Positions 1 to 11,256 of a stretch of DNA of 64,000 bases are shown in pieces. Within the stretch, counting starts at the first letter, position 1. Every line of letters begins with the position of its first letter. The DNA is taken from NCBI GenBank assembly GCA_933228895.1, contig OW121854.1, positions 132,475,926 to 132,539,925 on the forward strand. Direction: 5' to 3'. The position numbers were made by a program, and so were the translations under genes. The notes under the pieces are model-generated. The model saw nothing but the letters and a program-made list of their open reading frames with translations. It did not search any database and was not told the origin of the DNA. Source of the stretch: Platycnemis pennipes (Eukaryota > Arthropoda > Insecta > Odonata > Platycnemididae).

Positions 1-205
1 CCTCCTCAAGTAGTCTCATCTTCTCCTAGCCAACTCCACCACATATTTATGCTCGTTGGTTACTCAGCTTCCTAGGTAGCAGAACTCTTTCACCTCTATC
101 AGTTTTTGCTTCCCTAGTTTAATGTGGGTTTTGGCCTCTTCTCTCTTGCTGCACACCGATATCATAGTTTTATTCTTATTGATATTCAGATGATATCAGC
201 AATTT
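1..205 (-). mobile_element. RTE-like LINE fragment, inverted mate of 62015-62201
   Basis: Read on the minus strand, this piece encodes a decayed LINE reverse-transcriptase stretch of the type KREEAKTHIKLGKQKL..VKEFCYLGS, the segment following the RT catalytic core. The same sequence occurs in opposite orientation near the right edge (62015-62201). The first 31 bases are the reverse complement of 62171-62201, which there encodes part of a Harbinger partner protein, so the window edge cuts through a second copy of that composite element. It has stops and is not functional. The LINE clade is inferred from protein texture only. Confidence 0.6.
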
Positions 206-1482
206 TTATCAGCAGTTAAATCTTGATACGTGATTTAAATACAAGTACGTCAAATTGAATATCAGTATTACTTCCCATCCTTGATGGAATTTACATATAT
301 TTAAATATCATATGTACACAAACTTTGCTTTAAACACAATAACTTTAATTAACTAATTCCGCAGAAAATCATTAGTGTCACTGTAGGATAGTTCAAATAA
401 TCACACGATAACTCAACACAGAAATGTCAGATAGAACAGCGGACATTTCACCCAATAAGCCAAAGAGCACAAAGCGTTAAGAATTCGTGTGGATACAGGA
501 TAATAACTAGTTTTCACAATGTGTGAAAAAAGTTCATATACGCGTCAAAAGGGTGTAAAGTGAGTGTAAAATCGGCTCTACGTCCGCTAGGAACCCGATA
601 ATTCTCGTGTATGGTCAAATTAGGTATTAATTGAAAAAAAATTATGTATTAATTACGTAATTTCGCAATTAGTACGAAGATAGGTAAAATGTATCCTGGC
701 TAACCAAGTTAAAAATATTTGTAACCTGGGACGGTAGTAAGACAAAACTGTGATGGAAAAAAAAGTTCAGAGTTTGATTGTAACTAAGATCGTTCACATT
801 GAAATCCATACACCTTACCCCTAACCCAACTCTCCTTGTTGTAGTCGGAGTAATTTTAAATAGTTAATACTAATAAAATACTTACTTTACCCCCGACCCA
901 ACTTCCCATGATGGAAGATGCGTAATTTTTAGCGTTATGAATGTAACAAAATATTTCAAGCTTTTCTGTTGGAGTTAGTGGATTTATAATCCGATAAGGG
1001 GGGTGATTCGTACGTCATTAATCAGGGAATACCTGCCCGCCAATTTTTGTCAACATCCTAACATCAGACTAGCATCGGACACTCCCTTCGTAAATTTTTA
1101 TTGTTTTGAAAAAATATTTCCGTCGACATGAAATTTAAGGAACTATAATCTTATTAATCAGACGTCTACATAAGCCAATCTTATAATACATATACCTATA
1201 TGGAAAACTATATATGTTTCTACAGAAAAATACAATATACGAATGCATAACTTGTTCATCGCCTTTCGTATCCAGATATTATAAAATTTGCGTTTTGGCT
1301 AAGTAATCAGCATGGAAAATCGAAACTCAAGTGTTCGATCAGAAAATATTCGTTAAATTGATTAAATTGATCGCATTCAAAGCATCATGAGCAGTAGAGA
1401 GCATCCAGAACATTGTAACGAAATTAAGTAACGAATTGTATAGCAAAGAACGTCAATGGAAATCACAAATTAATTTAATGTT
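206..1482. other. AT-rich stretch with no recognised gene
   Basis: No convincing coding frame, RNA gene or element end was recognised. The sequence is AT-rich and contains only chance short open frames. It may include decayed parts of the composite element whose end lies at the window edge, but I could not follow the inverted similarity past about position 220. Confidence 0.5.
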
Positions 1483-2064
1483 CTGTTTAGCTTACCTTTC
1501 TTTGATGAACCTTCCATTTTTGACGGAGAATCGAAAGTGGCGGTCTCACGCTGGCACTCAAACTTTATTGGCTAGAAACAGTGACGTCATCACATCTCCG
1601 ACAAGTTGCTGTGTCACTTCGGGAAGTCTACCGAATCGAACTCTGGCGAGTCGAAGGTTCTTACGTAGTCGCGTGAAAGCGCTCATTCGGCAAGACTTCG
1701 GGAAGGGACTCAAATTCGAATTCGTTCCCGAATCCGTATTCGAATCTTGATTCGAATTTACGTAATAACCCCCCTGTTTAGCTTACCTTTCTTTGATGAA
1801 CCTTCCATTTTTGACGGAGAATCGAAAGTGGCGGTCTCACGCTGGCACTCAAACTTTATTGGCTAGAAACAGTGACGTCATCACATCTCCGACAAGTTGC
1901 TGTGTCACTTCGGGAAGTCTACCGAATCGAACTCTGGCGAGTCGAAGGTTCTTACGTAGTCGCGTGAAAGCGCTCATTCGGCAAGACTTCGGGAAGGGAC
2001 TCAAATTCGAATTCGTTCCCGAATCCGTATTCGAATCTTGATTCGAATTTACGTAATAACCCCC
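1483..2064. repeat. Tandem duplication, 2 x 291 bp
   Basis: Two directly adjacent copies (1483-1773 and 1774-2064) with a period of exactly 291 bases are nearly identical over their whole length. Each contains a GTGACGTCATCAC core, which includes the perfect CRE/ATF palindrome TGACGTCA, and a run of GAATTCG/CGAATC-type repeats near its end. Both copies can be read as an open frame in one direction, but that frame resembles no family I know and ends inside the repeat, so I treat it as a by-product. The near identity indicates a recent duplication or a young minisatellite unit. Confidence 0.9.
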
Positions 2065-2230
2065 CTGGTCGTCCACTCGAGAGCGACAGAAGCTGCATGT
2101 CTTCAGCAGCGGCGTTCTTAAGATGATGAGCACATGGCAAGGCGATCATCGTCATCCCAAGCACATTGCAATCAATCCATTGTCGGCTAAGAAGTTGGTA
2201 CTGCCCCCGTCGAAAGTATTCTCTGACGCA

Positions 2231-2468
2231 TCTACATCTACATCTACACGATACCCTGCAAGCCACCGCGAGGGTGTGTGGCAGGGGGTGAAGGTCACCA
2301 AGCATTCACTACTAGCATGCAAGCAAGCAACTAAAGGGTCTCATGCAACTAGATTGTTAGTATCTATAGTATTTGAGGGGTTAATACATGCATCATGCAC
2401 TACAGAATACTCTAAAATATTTCCCCTACCTATCCCTTTCCTATGCTGCCTATTCTGTTCTCTTATAG
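2231..2468 (-). mobile_element. LINE 3' end fragment (ATGTAGATG-tail family)
   Basis: On the minus strand this is the 3' untranslated end of the jockey/CR1-like LINE family that recurs through the window. It runs through the conserved hairpin (CCCTGCC...GGTGGCTTGCAGGG type) and ends in a short TGTAGATGTAGATGTAGA tail at 2231. It is closely similar to 24504-24740, differing by scattered substitutions. The rest of the element is missing, as expected for a severely 5'-truncated insertion. Confidence 0.85.
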
Positions 2469-3168
2469 ACATGCGCATGCGTCTATTTGGTGAACAGTTT
2501 TCTTGTATTTGTGAATCTTCCTTATCTGTGAACGTTTGTGATAGATGTGCGGCATATTACGCAAGAACCTGCAGTTTCAATAACTTGGGTTAAGCAGGCA
2601 TATTTAAGGAAACGTTTCAGCTGGAGATAGCATCAGCGGAAGTTCATTTTCGATCCAGATGAGAGCGCAAGGTCTGGATTTGAGCCTTGTCTGGGACCGG
2701 ATTTGGGCATTCATTTTCAACGACCCTTCTGCGTTTTCCGGTAATTATACATATTTAATTCCATTATATTATCCAAGTTCAGGTCCGTATTGTTGTTTTC
2801 GCGTGTTCGAAGGACGTAGTTAATATTAATTATTTTCCTGGATAAATTAAAATGCCGTCCTCCAACTTGTTTAGTTCGCCTCGACACTATGTAGGTCGCA
2901 TTCATCCAAGGTTATGTTAAATGATTTTCAGGACGCGAACAGGAATATCCCTTATATTTATTATTCTTAAACCTTTTTTGTTTCAATAAGATACCTAAGC
3001 GTAGTAATATGAGCCTAAGGTCTTGTGTTATTGTTCTAAATTGTGGTTCGCTGACCTTAATTTTGGCAAGCCTTCGATGAATGAATTCAGGGGTTCTTGG
3101 TTTATGATTTGGGGGTCAGCTCGGGTCTCTGTGGGTGAATCATGATCATCATGATAATGTACAGTCGG
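2469..3168. other. Unassigned spacer
   Basis: No recognised gene or element. Short open frames here have no family signature. AT-rich, with a few poly-T runs. Confidence 0.45.
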
Positions 3169-4695
3169 ATTCAAAAGTAATGCAACAAATCGAGCGGCGC
3201 CACTTTCGCCGCATTTCGGAATTGAGTTTCTAAGCTGTTCTACAGTTCCCATGACCGTGCCCCATTCACATATTAATGATGAAAATGCATAGGAAATGTG
3301 TATCCCTGGGAGAATTAAAAAAATGTAAATACATTTTATCGATGGGCACGATGAATTGGAAAGAATATTTCTTCACGCATGTTTGTGGGACAACTGTTCC
3401 ACAGGAACTATTACCCGAGTTGTATTCACGTATTTCGGAACGATCACGGCTGCCTTTCGGGTCTTCGATTGTGATAATAGTGATTTCATTAACCTTGTTC
3501 TAATTGCTTTGGAGACTCCTCTGAACTGCTCTTAAGGGAGACATAAATCCACAACTCGAAGTACTGATGCAAATGACGGATATGTAAAATGTAAAGATAT
3601 AATACTCTGAAAGCAGTCGTATGACCATGGCCGTGATGGTTACGGCAGGTCTCTCCGATTCGTGCCAGATATGGGATCGATTCCGCCGGATGACATTTTT
3701 TTTCCTCCGTGCACTACTTCTAACAATAGTTCTCTATTACGTTGCTTAATGATGAGAATTCAAAAAGTAATATTTTGTCCATTTTCCCCATTTTACTGAC
3801 ACATAGAGATCGCGAGAAAATTATTTTAATTTATATATAAAAATGAAAAATCTTTTAATGCATACCCCTGCGAAAACTATAGAGAATCTTTTTGCCCGTC
3901 GCTTCGTAAATAAATATTTAAAACAATTGAAGATATAAATCTTCGGATAACACTCAGGGTACTCTTACGTCAATAAATAATTTTCCAATTAATCAATTAA
4001 CTCCGTTTAATTTTTTTTAAACCGCAGAATGAACGCAAGACGAATAACCCGCCATGACAAACCAATGAAAACTGCAGTGCCAGCGTTATATCACGAATTG
4101 GTCGTTTTTTTCTCTTTTGCTATGACTCCTATGGGCCTTACGGACAATCAGGAGAGGGATAATGAAGTATTTTTGAGAATATAGGTATGAGGCAGAATGG
4201 TAGGTAACGCTAAGTATTTTTCAATTACAATTTAAAGGAATTACTTATTTGGCAGAGTATTATATCTTTACATTTTACATATCCGTCATTTGCATCAGTA
4301 CTTCGAGTTGTGGATTTATGTCTCCCTTAAGAGCAGTCTAGAGGAGTCTCCAAAGCAATTAGAACAAGGTTAATGCAATCACTATTATCACAATCGAAGA
4401 CCCGAAAGGCAGCCGTGATCGTTCCGAAATACGTGAATACAACTCGGGTAATAGTTCCTGTGGAAAAGTTGTCCCACAAACATGCGTGAAGAAATATTCT
4501 TTCCAATTCATCGTGCCCATCGATAAAATGTATTTACATTTTTTTAATTCTTCCAGGGATATACACATTCCCTCTGCATTTTCATCATTAATATGTGAAT
4601 GGGGCACGGTCATGGGAACTGTAGAACAGCTTAGAAACTCAATTCCGAAATGCGGCGAAAGTGGCGCCGCTCGATTTGTTGCATTACTTTTGAAT
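3169..4695. mobile_element. Long inverted-repeat (foldback/MITE-like) element
   Basis: The arms at 3169-3609 and 4253-4695 (about 441 and 443 bp) are reverse complements with only scattered differences, separated by a 643-bp spacer. The outer tips read ATTCAAAAGTAATGCAAC. The same peptide is therefore predicted twice in opposite directions (MGTVEQLRNSIPKCGES on one strand; ELLPELYSRISERSRLP on the other), and neither matches a family I know. I see no transposase, so it is probably non-autonomous. No clear target-site duplication flanks it, so the boundaries mark only where the inverted similarity ends. Confidence 0.8.
3620..3705 (+). repeat. tRNA-like SINE head inside the inverted-repeat element
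   Basis: In the spacer of the inverted-repeat element, a tRNA-like stretch carries a box-A-like TGATGGTTACGG (near 3634) and, about 40 bases on, GGATCGATTCC at 3674-3684, one base off the canonical box B GGTTCGANTCC. It is followed by a T-run at 3694-3702. The spacing and the T-run fit a pol III promoter from a tRNA-derived SINE. I could not fold a convincing complete cloverleaf, so it is not called a tRNA gene. Confidence 0.4.
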
Positions 4696-5052
4696 TACAA
4701 ACAAACGAAAGACGCTTGGAAGTGGCTCCCCCCAATCATCCAAGTTCATCCCACGTGGCACGAAAGGAAGGATGCGATCAAATCATCGGCTGTTGTTAAC
4801 TATGATCACCACCAATCACACTGACCACGGGCGGCGGCGTCCGGTTGTGCAGTCGCAGCCAATAGGATCTCGTCTCACGGTCACTTGCTGTTTCTGTTTA
4901 CATTTCGCCATTGTGTGCCTATGCTTCCTCGAATACAGCGGATGTCAAATGTATGCTATTATAATTCATCCTCCACAAAAGATAACAAATGAGTGACGGC
5001 TAAATGCTGTTTTAATTCTTAATATTTTTAGGATTCGGGAAGAAATTCCCCT

Positions 5053-5391
5053 TCATGAAACAAACCAGGATCCATCGATTGCGACTCGTGCCCCTCTCCA
5101 CATAAACGTATTCAAATTGGATTCAAGAATCGCAGTTTTCTTAAAGTGAATTGAAATGTTCTTTTGAAGTCTTCTTGTTGCTGACCCAACACTTCTACAG
5201 TCTTTGTTGCAATGCATAGGAAATATTCGTCTCTTGTACTTACCATTGTATTTCACAGCTCCTAAACTGTAGTAAAAATGTATTAGTAATCGCCTGTGAA
5301 AGCTATCAAAGTTCGCAAATTCTCCTCCGTTAAACATGGTACTAATAGTCGTTATAGGCTCCTGTAGGGGTTTTCCGTAACTCGATAGCAT
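5053..5391 (-). CDS. Unrecognised 112-aa open frame
   Basis: An ATG-started frame of 112 codons on the minus strand whose start lies at the edge of the CGATA motif cluster. The peptide is basic, with several Cys and His residues but no zinc-finger spacing I can define, no signal peptide and no obvious membrane segment. I recognise no family. It could be a chance frame or an exon of a decayed gene. The main reason to list it is its position just downstream of a promoter-like motif cluster. Confidence 0.2.
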   Translation of the reverse strand: MLSSYGKPLQEPITTISTMFNGGEFANFDSFHRRLLIHFYYSLGAVKYNGKYKRRIFPMHCNKDCRSVGSATRRLQKNISIHFKKTAILESNLNTFMWRGARVAIDGSWFVS

Positions 5392-5489
5392 CCACTATCG
5401 ACGTCCCTATGTCGATAGCTTAACGAAAGAATCGGCTATCGACAATTCGCTTTGTGTAAGCTAACTGTTCGGTAAGACCTATGTCGATA
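5383..5489. promoter_or_regulatory. Cluster of five CGATA motifs (BEAF-32/DREF-like)
   Basis: Five CGATA/TATCG words lie within 107 bases, at 5383, 5396, 5413, 5437 and 5485, three as CGATA and two inverted. CGATA is the core bound by the Drosophila insulator protein BEAF-32 and overlaps the DREF site TATCGATA. About 70 bases to the right is an ATGGCGGCC word (5558) in a locally GC-richer stretch. This could be a promoter or insulator, but CCTATGTCGATAG also occurs twice, so part of the density may come from a small repeat. Confidence 0.35.
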
Positions 5490-6382
5490 GTGCTACCGAA
5501 AACTCTCGCTAAGCAACCGGAGCCTCAGACACCCCCCGTTAAGCTTATAGGATCAACATGGCGGCCGTTTGTTTACGTTAGTTGGCCTAGTCTGACGTAT
5601 TTATAAGTGTTGTACCAATTGTTGAAGGACATTAAATGCCTTTGTAATGCATGAAATGCAATTAGAAAATCTGAGCAAAGGTAAGGAACGTAAATGTGGT
5701 GCAGTTAGCTGGCAAAACTATGCCGTTGTGATTCTCATGGTAATGCCCGTTGTAAGAAGATCTAAGAGATTTATTTGCTTTGTAACTTTCTTGGCGTTTG
5801 TGAAGCGATATATTACTTATTATATTATTTTATGTATTGAGTTAAATGTTCTCCTACCTGGCTCATTGCCATGACTTCCTTTATTTGAGCCCCTTTACCG
5901 TAATTCGTCGCCTGACTGTGCTTGGTAATGAAGAAATGATCCTGGCGTAAAATGGATACGAGAATCATAAAGGGGAGCAATGATTGTACCGTCATATAAT
6001 TATTATATTTGCCAAATCTGTGTCCTACAAGTAGTGGTGAGGTATTTTATGCTATGCACTTCAGCTTATTTGTTGAAGGGAAGAGAAGTCCTGAAAGCAA
6101 CTTTTTTGACGAAATGTTGCCTCATTTGCAAGTCCACAATCGTATACTTGACATCTACAACGTACCAACAATGGATCGACGGTATTGGGAAATTTCAGTG
6201 TTTCATGGAAATAATATGCAAATGAAGCAGGCAGAACGTTGCAGATTTACATCTTCCTCGCCCGAAATCAGTTGTGATCATTGTGTTTACATTGAGTGTT
6301 CCCACAACGTTTAGTAGTGTTATTCAAGTGGCGACAAAGTGTTTCCGAAAGATAATACGCCGTGAATGCCTTAATTAATAAG
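5490..6382. other. Possible small exons; nothing firmly recognised
   Basis: Contains an ATG-led nonapeptide followed by an AAAG|GTAAGG donor-like site near 5680 and a 101-codon open frame at 6009-6314 (peptide includes ILDIYNVPTMDRRYWEIS) with no family I know. It lies between the CGATA cluster and a TIR element. Splicing or a decayed gene is possible but unproven. Confidence 0.2.
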
Positions 6383-8045
6383 AGCTTGGTTCGCGTCGCT
6401 GCCACTTCTGCACCTCCTTTCGCGTTCGCGTCGCGGAAGTTGCAAGTGACGAACGTTGTTCGCGTCGCGGGTTCAAAAGGTGCAACTTAGGACTGCTCCT
6501 TTTGCACCTTCCTTGGTGGTAGTGCAGCTGAGGGAATCATGGGAAGTAGCAGACGAAAAATGGTAGGATATGAACTTGATGTGTCAGATGTACGGAGATT
6601 GTAAATGAAATACTGCTTAGAATTTTATCCTGGCATTGATTTAATACCCGTGGAAAAAATGTCAGTATATTTATTCATTTATTAACAATCTTTAAGGAAT
6701 TTTTCTCCTCCAAATGCTTTATGAAGAAATGAATTTTTAGAGTCGCGAGTCCAATACGTGATGGCCTGGGACAAATTGTCAATTGACCTTCTTTCTATCG
6801 CTTTACTTTGTCCAAGTAGTTAATTTTGGCATTATGACTGAGTAATTTATTGACGAGCTTTAAAGCAAATAAGATAGTATTCAACGATTCCTACAGGAAT
6901 TAAGTGTTAAGCGGATAAAAGATCGCGGAATTAATTCGCCTGTTAATGTAGGTACTGGCATTTGTTTATATATGTATATATATCTATATATATTTACGGC
7001 GGCTGTAAATAGCAATGCTTAACTAAACATATATTACAGTTTCTTTGGTGTATATGAACCAACCCAACTAATATGGTAATATGAGAAAAACCGGCTTCAT
7101 GTGGTTTGCTGCTATTATAATGGATGGGATATATCCCAGTACGAGGAAAACATTTGCACTACGGTTACATGGTTACCTATTTTGTAATAAATAAGTAGCG
7201 TTTTCATCGAAGTTGATTGTTTTATTATCGTGAATGGGATGATGTCCTTTGTGCTAGAAGGTAGCTTTGAAAATAAAGGTGCTGTTTCGTGATATCAATG
7301 TGTATCCCATAGACCTTTTTAAATTCAGTTACGTTGCATATTTGGGATTAATAGTAATGACCTTGACACATGAGACGTAAATTTGGTTTAACAAAATGTC
7401 GTATTTAGATACATAATTGCAAGTTAGCCATTTGCATGCATTATAAACTCCCTGTCGCTATACAAAGGAATTACTTCGTCCACATATCCTGGGATGGCAT
7501 TCCTCTCCTGGAGTTCTATTACATTCATGATACAGTTGACGTATTGTAAATTAACTAAGAATATTGAGATAATTAGATGGATATGGCTTCAGATGGATGG
7601 AAAATATTACCATTTGTTTTATTTATTGTGACAACAACCAAAAATATAAGATAATTTGATCAGCATTCTCCACCACACTATCTAAGTGGAAAATATTAAT
7701 TAAGGAAATGCTACACGCAAAAATCTCCTTCAATAATAACAATAATACGCCTTGCTACAAATTACACATTATTTATTCCACCATTCAACAGAATAAATAC
7801 GTTTAAATCGCAACAATCAATGGATTAATGGTTGGTCTTATCACCTCTCTCTCTCTCGCGGCTGAATCACATCTGCATAAACATCCGAATCCGAAGAATC
7901 CTCCTCTGTATCCCTTCCAGTAAGTTTTGAAATATTAGATTACGCGCCATATTAGCCGCATTCGCGTCGACTGACTTGCACCTTTCTGCCCCCGGCTCCT
8001 TCCGGTACAAAAAGTACAGATGGCGCAAGCGACGCGAACAAAGCT
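6383..8045. mobile_element. Non-autonomous DNA transposon with TTCGCGTCGC ends
   Basis: The ends are 18-bp terminal inverted repeats, AGCTTGGTTCGCGTCGCT on the left and AGCTTTGTTCGCGTCGCT read inward from the right (one mismatch). The flanks share the trinucleotide AAG (6380-6382 and 8046-8048), consistent with a 3-bp target duplication. The core TTCGCGTCGC recurs just inside the left end (near 6425 and 6458) and in altered form inside the right end (near 7969), like subterminal transposase sites. The interior is AT-rich with no transposase; near the right end the minus strand can encode an acidic Ser/Asp-rich peptide. A 3-bp duplication fits PIF/Harbinger, but AAG is not the usual TWA, so the superfamily is tentative. 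Confidence 0.6.
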
Positions 8046-8830
8046 AAGGTGTTCTAATTCCTCTGCTGTCTCTGTAGTGTTCATACTGGCGTTAAAATCT
8101 GTTTTACAAAATGTTCTGCTCTCTCACTTGCAACGCACTCGGACATACGCTACACAACCACACCCACAATTCTTACCAAACCCCTCACTCCGTTTCACGA
8201 ACTCTCTTCCGGTTCATTCGAAGCGCGCCCCTCTCGCGCCTGGCCCCCCTCGTATGCTCAATGACGTCAGCTTTCGTTGTCGGGGCGGCACATGAGTCGG
8301 AGGAGGCAGCTGATCCTGTCAGCAGCCGTGCTGTGAACGGGGCCCCGCTTCCTTCCTGTCGGGCTGTTTCCCCCTCGCCCTCCTCCGAGAGAGACCGCAG
8401 TACTTCTGATCTATTCCTGTGCACTCAGCTTTCTCGAGCTGCTGCAACAACACGCAGTAACCTCAATCATTCGATACTTGGACGTTCTTACACTTCTTCC
8501 CATCTTAGCCCTCCTATCACTCCTACGGATAACCTCGAGCACGGCTACATTACCTGCGAGAAAGGTAGACACCTAATCGGTAGGACGAATCGGTTCCCCG
8601 ATTTAATTAATACTAACATCACCTCAGACCTAGCCAGAGGTCCCATCACATGGAGAGATATGAGCGTCCGATGGGCGAAGCGCGGCGCAGTCCACTTTGC
8701 ACACCCAGTCGTGCAGCCGTCTTCGGCTGATTGCCGCCACCGATGTCGTGTGTGTGATTGCGGTGCCGGATCATCACTTCGGCGCATTAACGAGGTTGAT
8801 CCGATAAGTGAAATTCATGTCATTTTTTAA
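8046..8830. other. CpG-rich, GC-rich block
   Basis: This block is much richer in C, G and CpG than its surroundings and contains a CRE palindrome TGACGTCA (about 8260) and several GC-box-like words. A 239-codon frame crosses it on the plus strand with an 80-codon frame opposite, as expected when GC-rich DNA is poor in stop codons. The predicted peptide is Ser/Arg/Pro-rich with no recognisable domain. A promoter or 5' untranslated region is a reasonable alternative to a protein gene. Confidence 0.35.
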
Positions 8831-10079
8831 ATATTTTCAGCACTTATACAACTAATGTTCCTCTATCTAAAGATAATTACAGCAACCCATACTCCTTTTT
8901 GCACAAATTGCATTTGAAATTACATACGATTAACGGCGAGAATGGCCATCACCTGGGAATATAGCGATTAAAAATACCATAGTGACATGTCATTTTTGCA
9001 AAAAACTGATATTTTATGCGTAAATTCACAAAGAATACAATGACACGGAAAACAAAAGGCATCAACCAACCGCATTTTTCGCTAAATCCACCAATTACTG
9101 CGCTTATAGCAGACAAAATGCGTTAGTTGACTTCAAGTGCTAATCGTAAACTGGGTTTCATCAAAAGAGTATTGGGTAAATGTGACGATCTTAAGGGGGT
9201 TCTATACCTCCGCAGAAAACGGCTCTGCAGACCCTTGCGAGATCGAAGATAACGAGTTTAATATAAGTCGCAGAGCTGATCGGGTTTCACTGATCGTTAG
9301 ATTAAGGATCAATGTGAGCGGCTATTTGAACAGAATTTTCATTAGCTGTACTCATTAAAGAGCTTCAGGCACTGAAAATCGTAAAAATAGCCTGATTTCA
9401 ACTTTTTTTCCTTTGACATTGAAACCGTAATGGAAACATGTGTTCAATTATCCGCTGGGATTCATCCTTCTCTTCTACTATTATATCAAACTCAAAGACC
9501 TTAGGTGCATACTAAAGTTGCTATTTATTATTTTCCGAACCATGTTTTCACTATTTTACGTGCTAAAAATCTTTCGTTCCGTGGCGCTGCTCTAGTCCCC
9601 CCCCACTCCCGCTAACGTCACCCTCCACCTCCTGGCTCCTTATCTCTCTCTCTCTCTCTCGAACCATTCCAAGGCCACGTCTGAGCCACTTCGCCTCCCT
9701 CCGGCCCCTTGTCGAAAGCCAGAGCTCTCAGACCGAGCGAGCTCAGCAAGGATATTTTTTTCATTAGCAGGCAGGCACGTAGCCAGAAATTTGCTTCGGG
9801 GGGGGCTAAGTTTAGCACGTTTAGCCTAGCTTCAATTCAGCCTTGCCCGTCGGTACCGACATGAAACAAATGTCTTCCTTCATTTTCAGTGCTCGGTATT
9901 TGCTTTCACAGTGCCCATTCCTATCTGTTTTCTCTGGTTAAGCTCACTGTTTATCCTGTCATGAAGCAGTTAATTTAACCGGCCCCAGAACAGAAGTTCA
10001 AATCATGCATACATATCAGATTACTACAGATACATACATATCAGATTGATAGATTAAATAGTGGGTCGATAAAATAATT
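8831..10079. other. Unassigned; CT-microsatellite and a GGCACGTAGCCAG motif
   Basis: No gene recognised. Holds a (CT)n run at about 9641-9660 and a block at 9773-9810 (GGCACGTAGCCAGAAATTT followed by a G-run and CTAAG). That block recurs inverted at 59277-59315 and is probably the end of a dispersed repeat. Confidence 0.4.
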
Positions 10080-10672
10080 ATCGGGGAAAATTCTAGCTGA
10101 AAAAGAGCACCAGGAGAGAAATAGATTGGGAGAAATAATTTCAGTCATAGTAGTGAATTGTCGTAGTTTAAGAAATAAAGTAGCCGAATTTCACCACCTC
10201 ATAAAAAGTACTGGTGCTGATATAATCGTACGCACAGAAAGATGGCTTTCGAAGGACATATCAGATATGAAGTATTCCCTAAGTGTTTTACCGTATACAG
10301 AAAGGATAGAGTAAGCAGAAACGAAGGAGTATTATTTATAGCTGTGAAGGACCCGTCTGTTAGTAGAAGAAAACTTATTTCAGAGCGAAGTGTAGTAAGT
10401 ATTTGGTGTTCCGTTAAAAGTAAAAGTAGTGACGCAAAAAAAAGATATATGTAGGTGCATATTACAGGCCACCGGATGCAGACATCAATTCTATAATGGA
10501 ACTAGAGTCAGAGATAGGAACATTGATTTCTCGGAACAAATACAGAGGAATAATAGTAGGCGGAGACTTCAATCTCCCTTCGATAGACTGGAATACGTGT
10601 AGTTTTATAACAGGAGGTAAGGATAAGTAACTCTGCGAATCACTGTTGAACACCTTTACGTCACATTTTTTA
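10080..10672 (+). pseudogene. LINE-1a: jockey/CR1-like LINE, endonuclease part
   Basis: The plus strand encodes a broken apurinic-type endonuclease (EEP) domain. VNCRSLRNKVAEFHHLIKST starts at about 10150, followed after a frame change by peptides ending YYRPPDADINSIMELESEIG and GGDFNLPSIDWNT at 10450-10610. These match the order of EEP motifs in jockey-superfamily LINE ORF2. Frameshifts and a stop show it is dead. The element stops at about 10672, where another LINE has inserted, and resumes at 17211, where the next codons of the same ORF continue. Confidence 0.85.
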
Positions 10673-10719
10673 CATCTACTTCTACATAATACTCTGCAAG
10701 CCAACATAAAGGTGTGTGG
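10673..10719 (-). mobile_element. LINE-2 3' terminal piece (split by gypsy #1)
   Basis: The minus-strand 3' end of a second LINE: TGTAGAAGTAGATGT-type tail, then ACTCTGCAAGCC and the conserved hairpin arm. It is cut at 10719 by the gypsy element; the sequence continues at 16053 on the other side and shares GTGG at the junction. Confidence 0.85.
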
Positions 10720-11121
10720 TGAAGCGTATCTCCGTGACCGTTTGGTACGAGCGAGCAAAATGAAAAAACGGACAGATTATACCTTGCACAATTATATTAA
10801 AAAAAAACAATACATACAATGACTCCTTTACAACAAAGACCTCACGGAGTGCCTCCTGTACCTCCCACCGTGATAAGGAAAACAAGGGAGAGGGAGCGGG
10901 AGCTCGTGCACACACACTTGGGACACTTCTGCGTATCTCCGCCCCCGACCGCTGACTCTACTCCCCGAGTACCGCCTTTCTTCCTCTCCTGCTCCTCGCC
11001 AGGAAAACTCGGCGCTCGGCCTCCAACGCCTCCTTTAGGAAAACAGAATTTCGGCGCTCGCCCTCCACCTGACCGGGAAACACTCCCTGGCGGAACTTTC
11101 AAAATGAGCCCGAACGGCACA
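10720..11121 (-). repeat. Gypsy #1 LTR (3' LTR)
   Basis: A 402-bp repeat identical, as far as I can see, to 15651-16052. On the element's strand (minus) it begins TGTGCCGTTC and ends ACGCTTCA, the TG...CA form of retroviral-type LTRs. Just inside it (11122-11134) a C-run on the plus strand gives a G-rich polypurine tract ending next to TGTGCC. The outer flank GTGG (10716-10719) is repeated at 16053-16056, a 4-bp target duplication. Confidence 0.95.
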
Positions 11122-11256
11122 TACTCCCCCCCCGATTGCCTTGGATGTGGGCTTCATGATGGTTCTTCCGCTCTCATGTTCCTCGTCAGGCCAACGCTGG
11201 AAAATAACAGCACTTAACAATAATAATAACAAAATCAATAATAGAATAGAATAACC

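Noticed and set aside
1436..2041. Two similar open frames
   Set aside because: They are the same frame repeated by the 291-bp tandem duplication, with no recognisable protein features.
8111..8830. 239-codon open frame on the plus strand
   Set aside because: Lies in a CpG- and GC-rich block where stop codons are rare; frames are open on both strands and the peptide has no domain.
9220..9260. Peptide SADPCEIED resembling the DPCK start of a tolloid propeptide
   Set aside because: No splice donor follows and the surrounding frame is unlike the family; chance similarity.
10819..11217. Open frame in the gypsy LTR, repeated at 15750-16124
   Set aside because: Duplicated only because it lies in both LTRs and antisense to the element; no domain.
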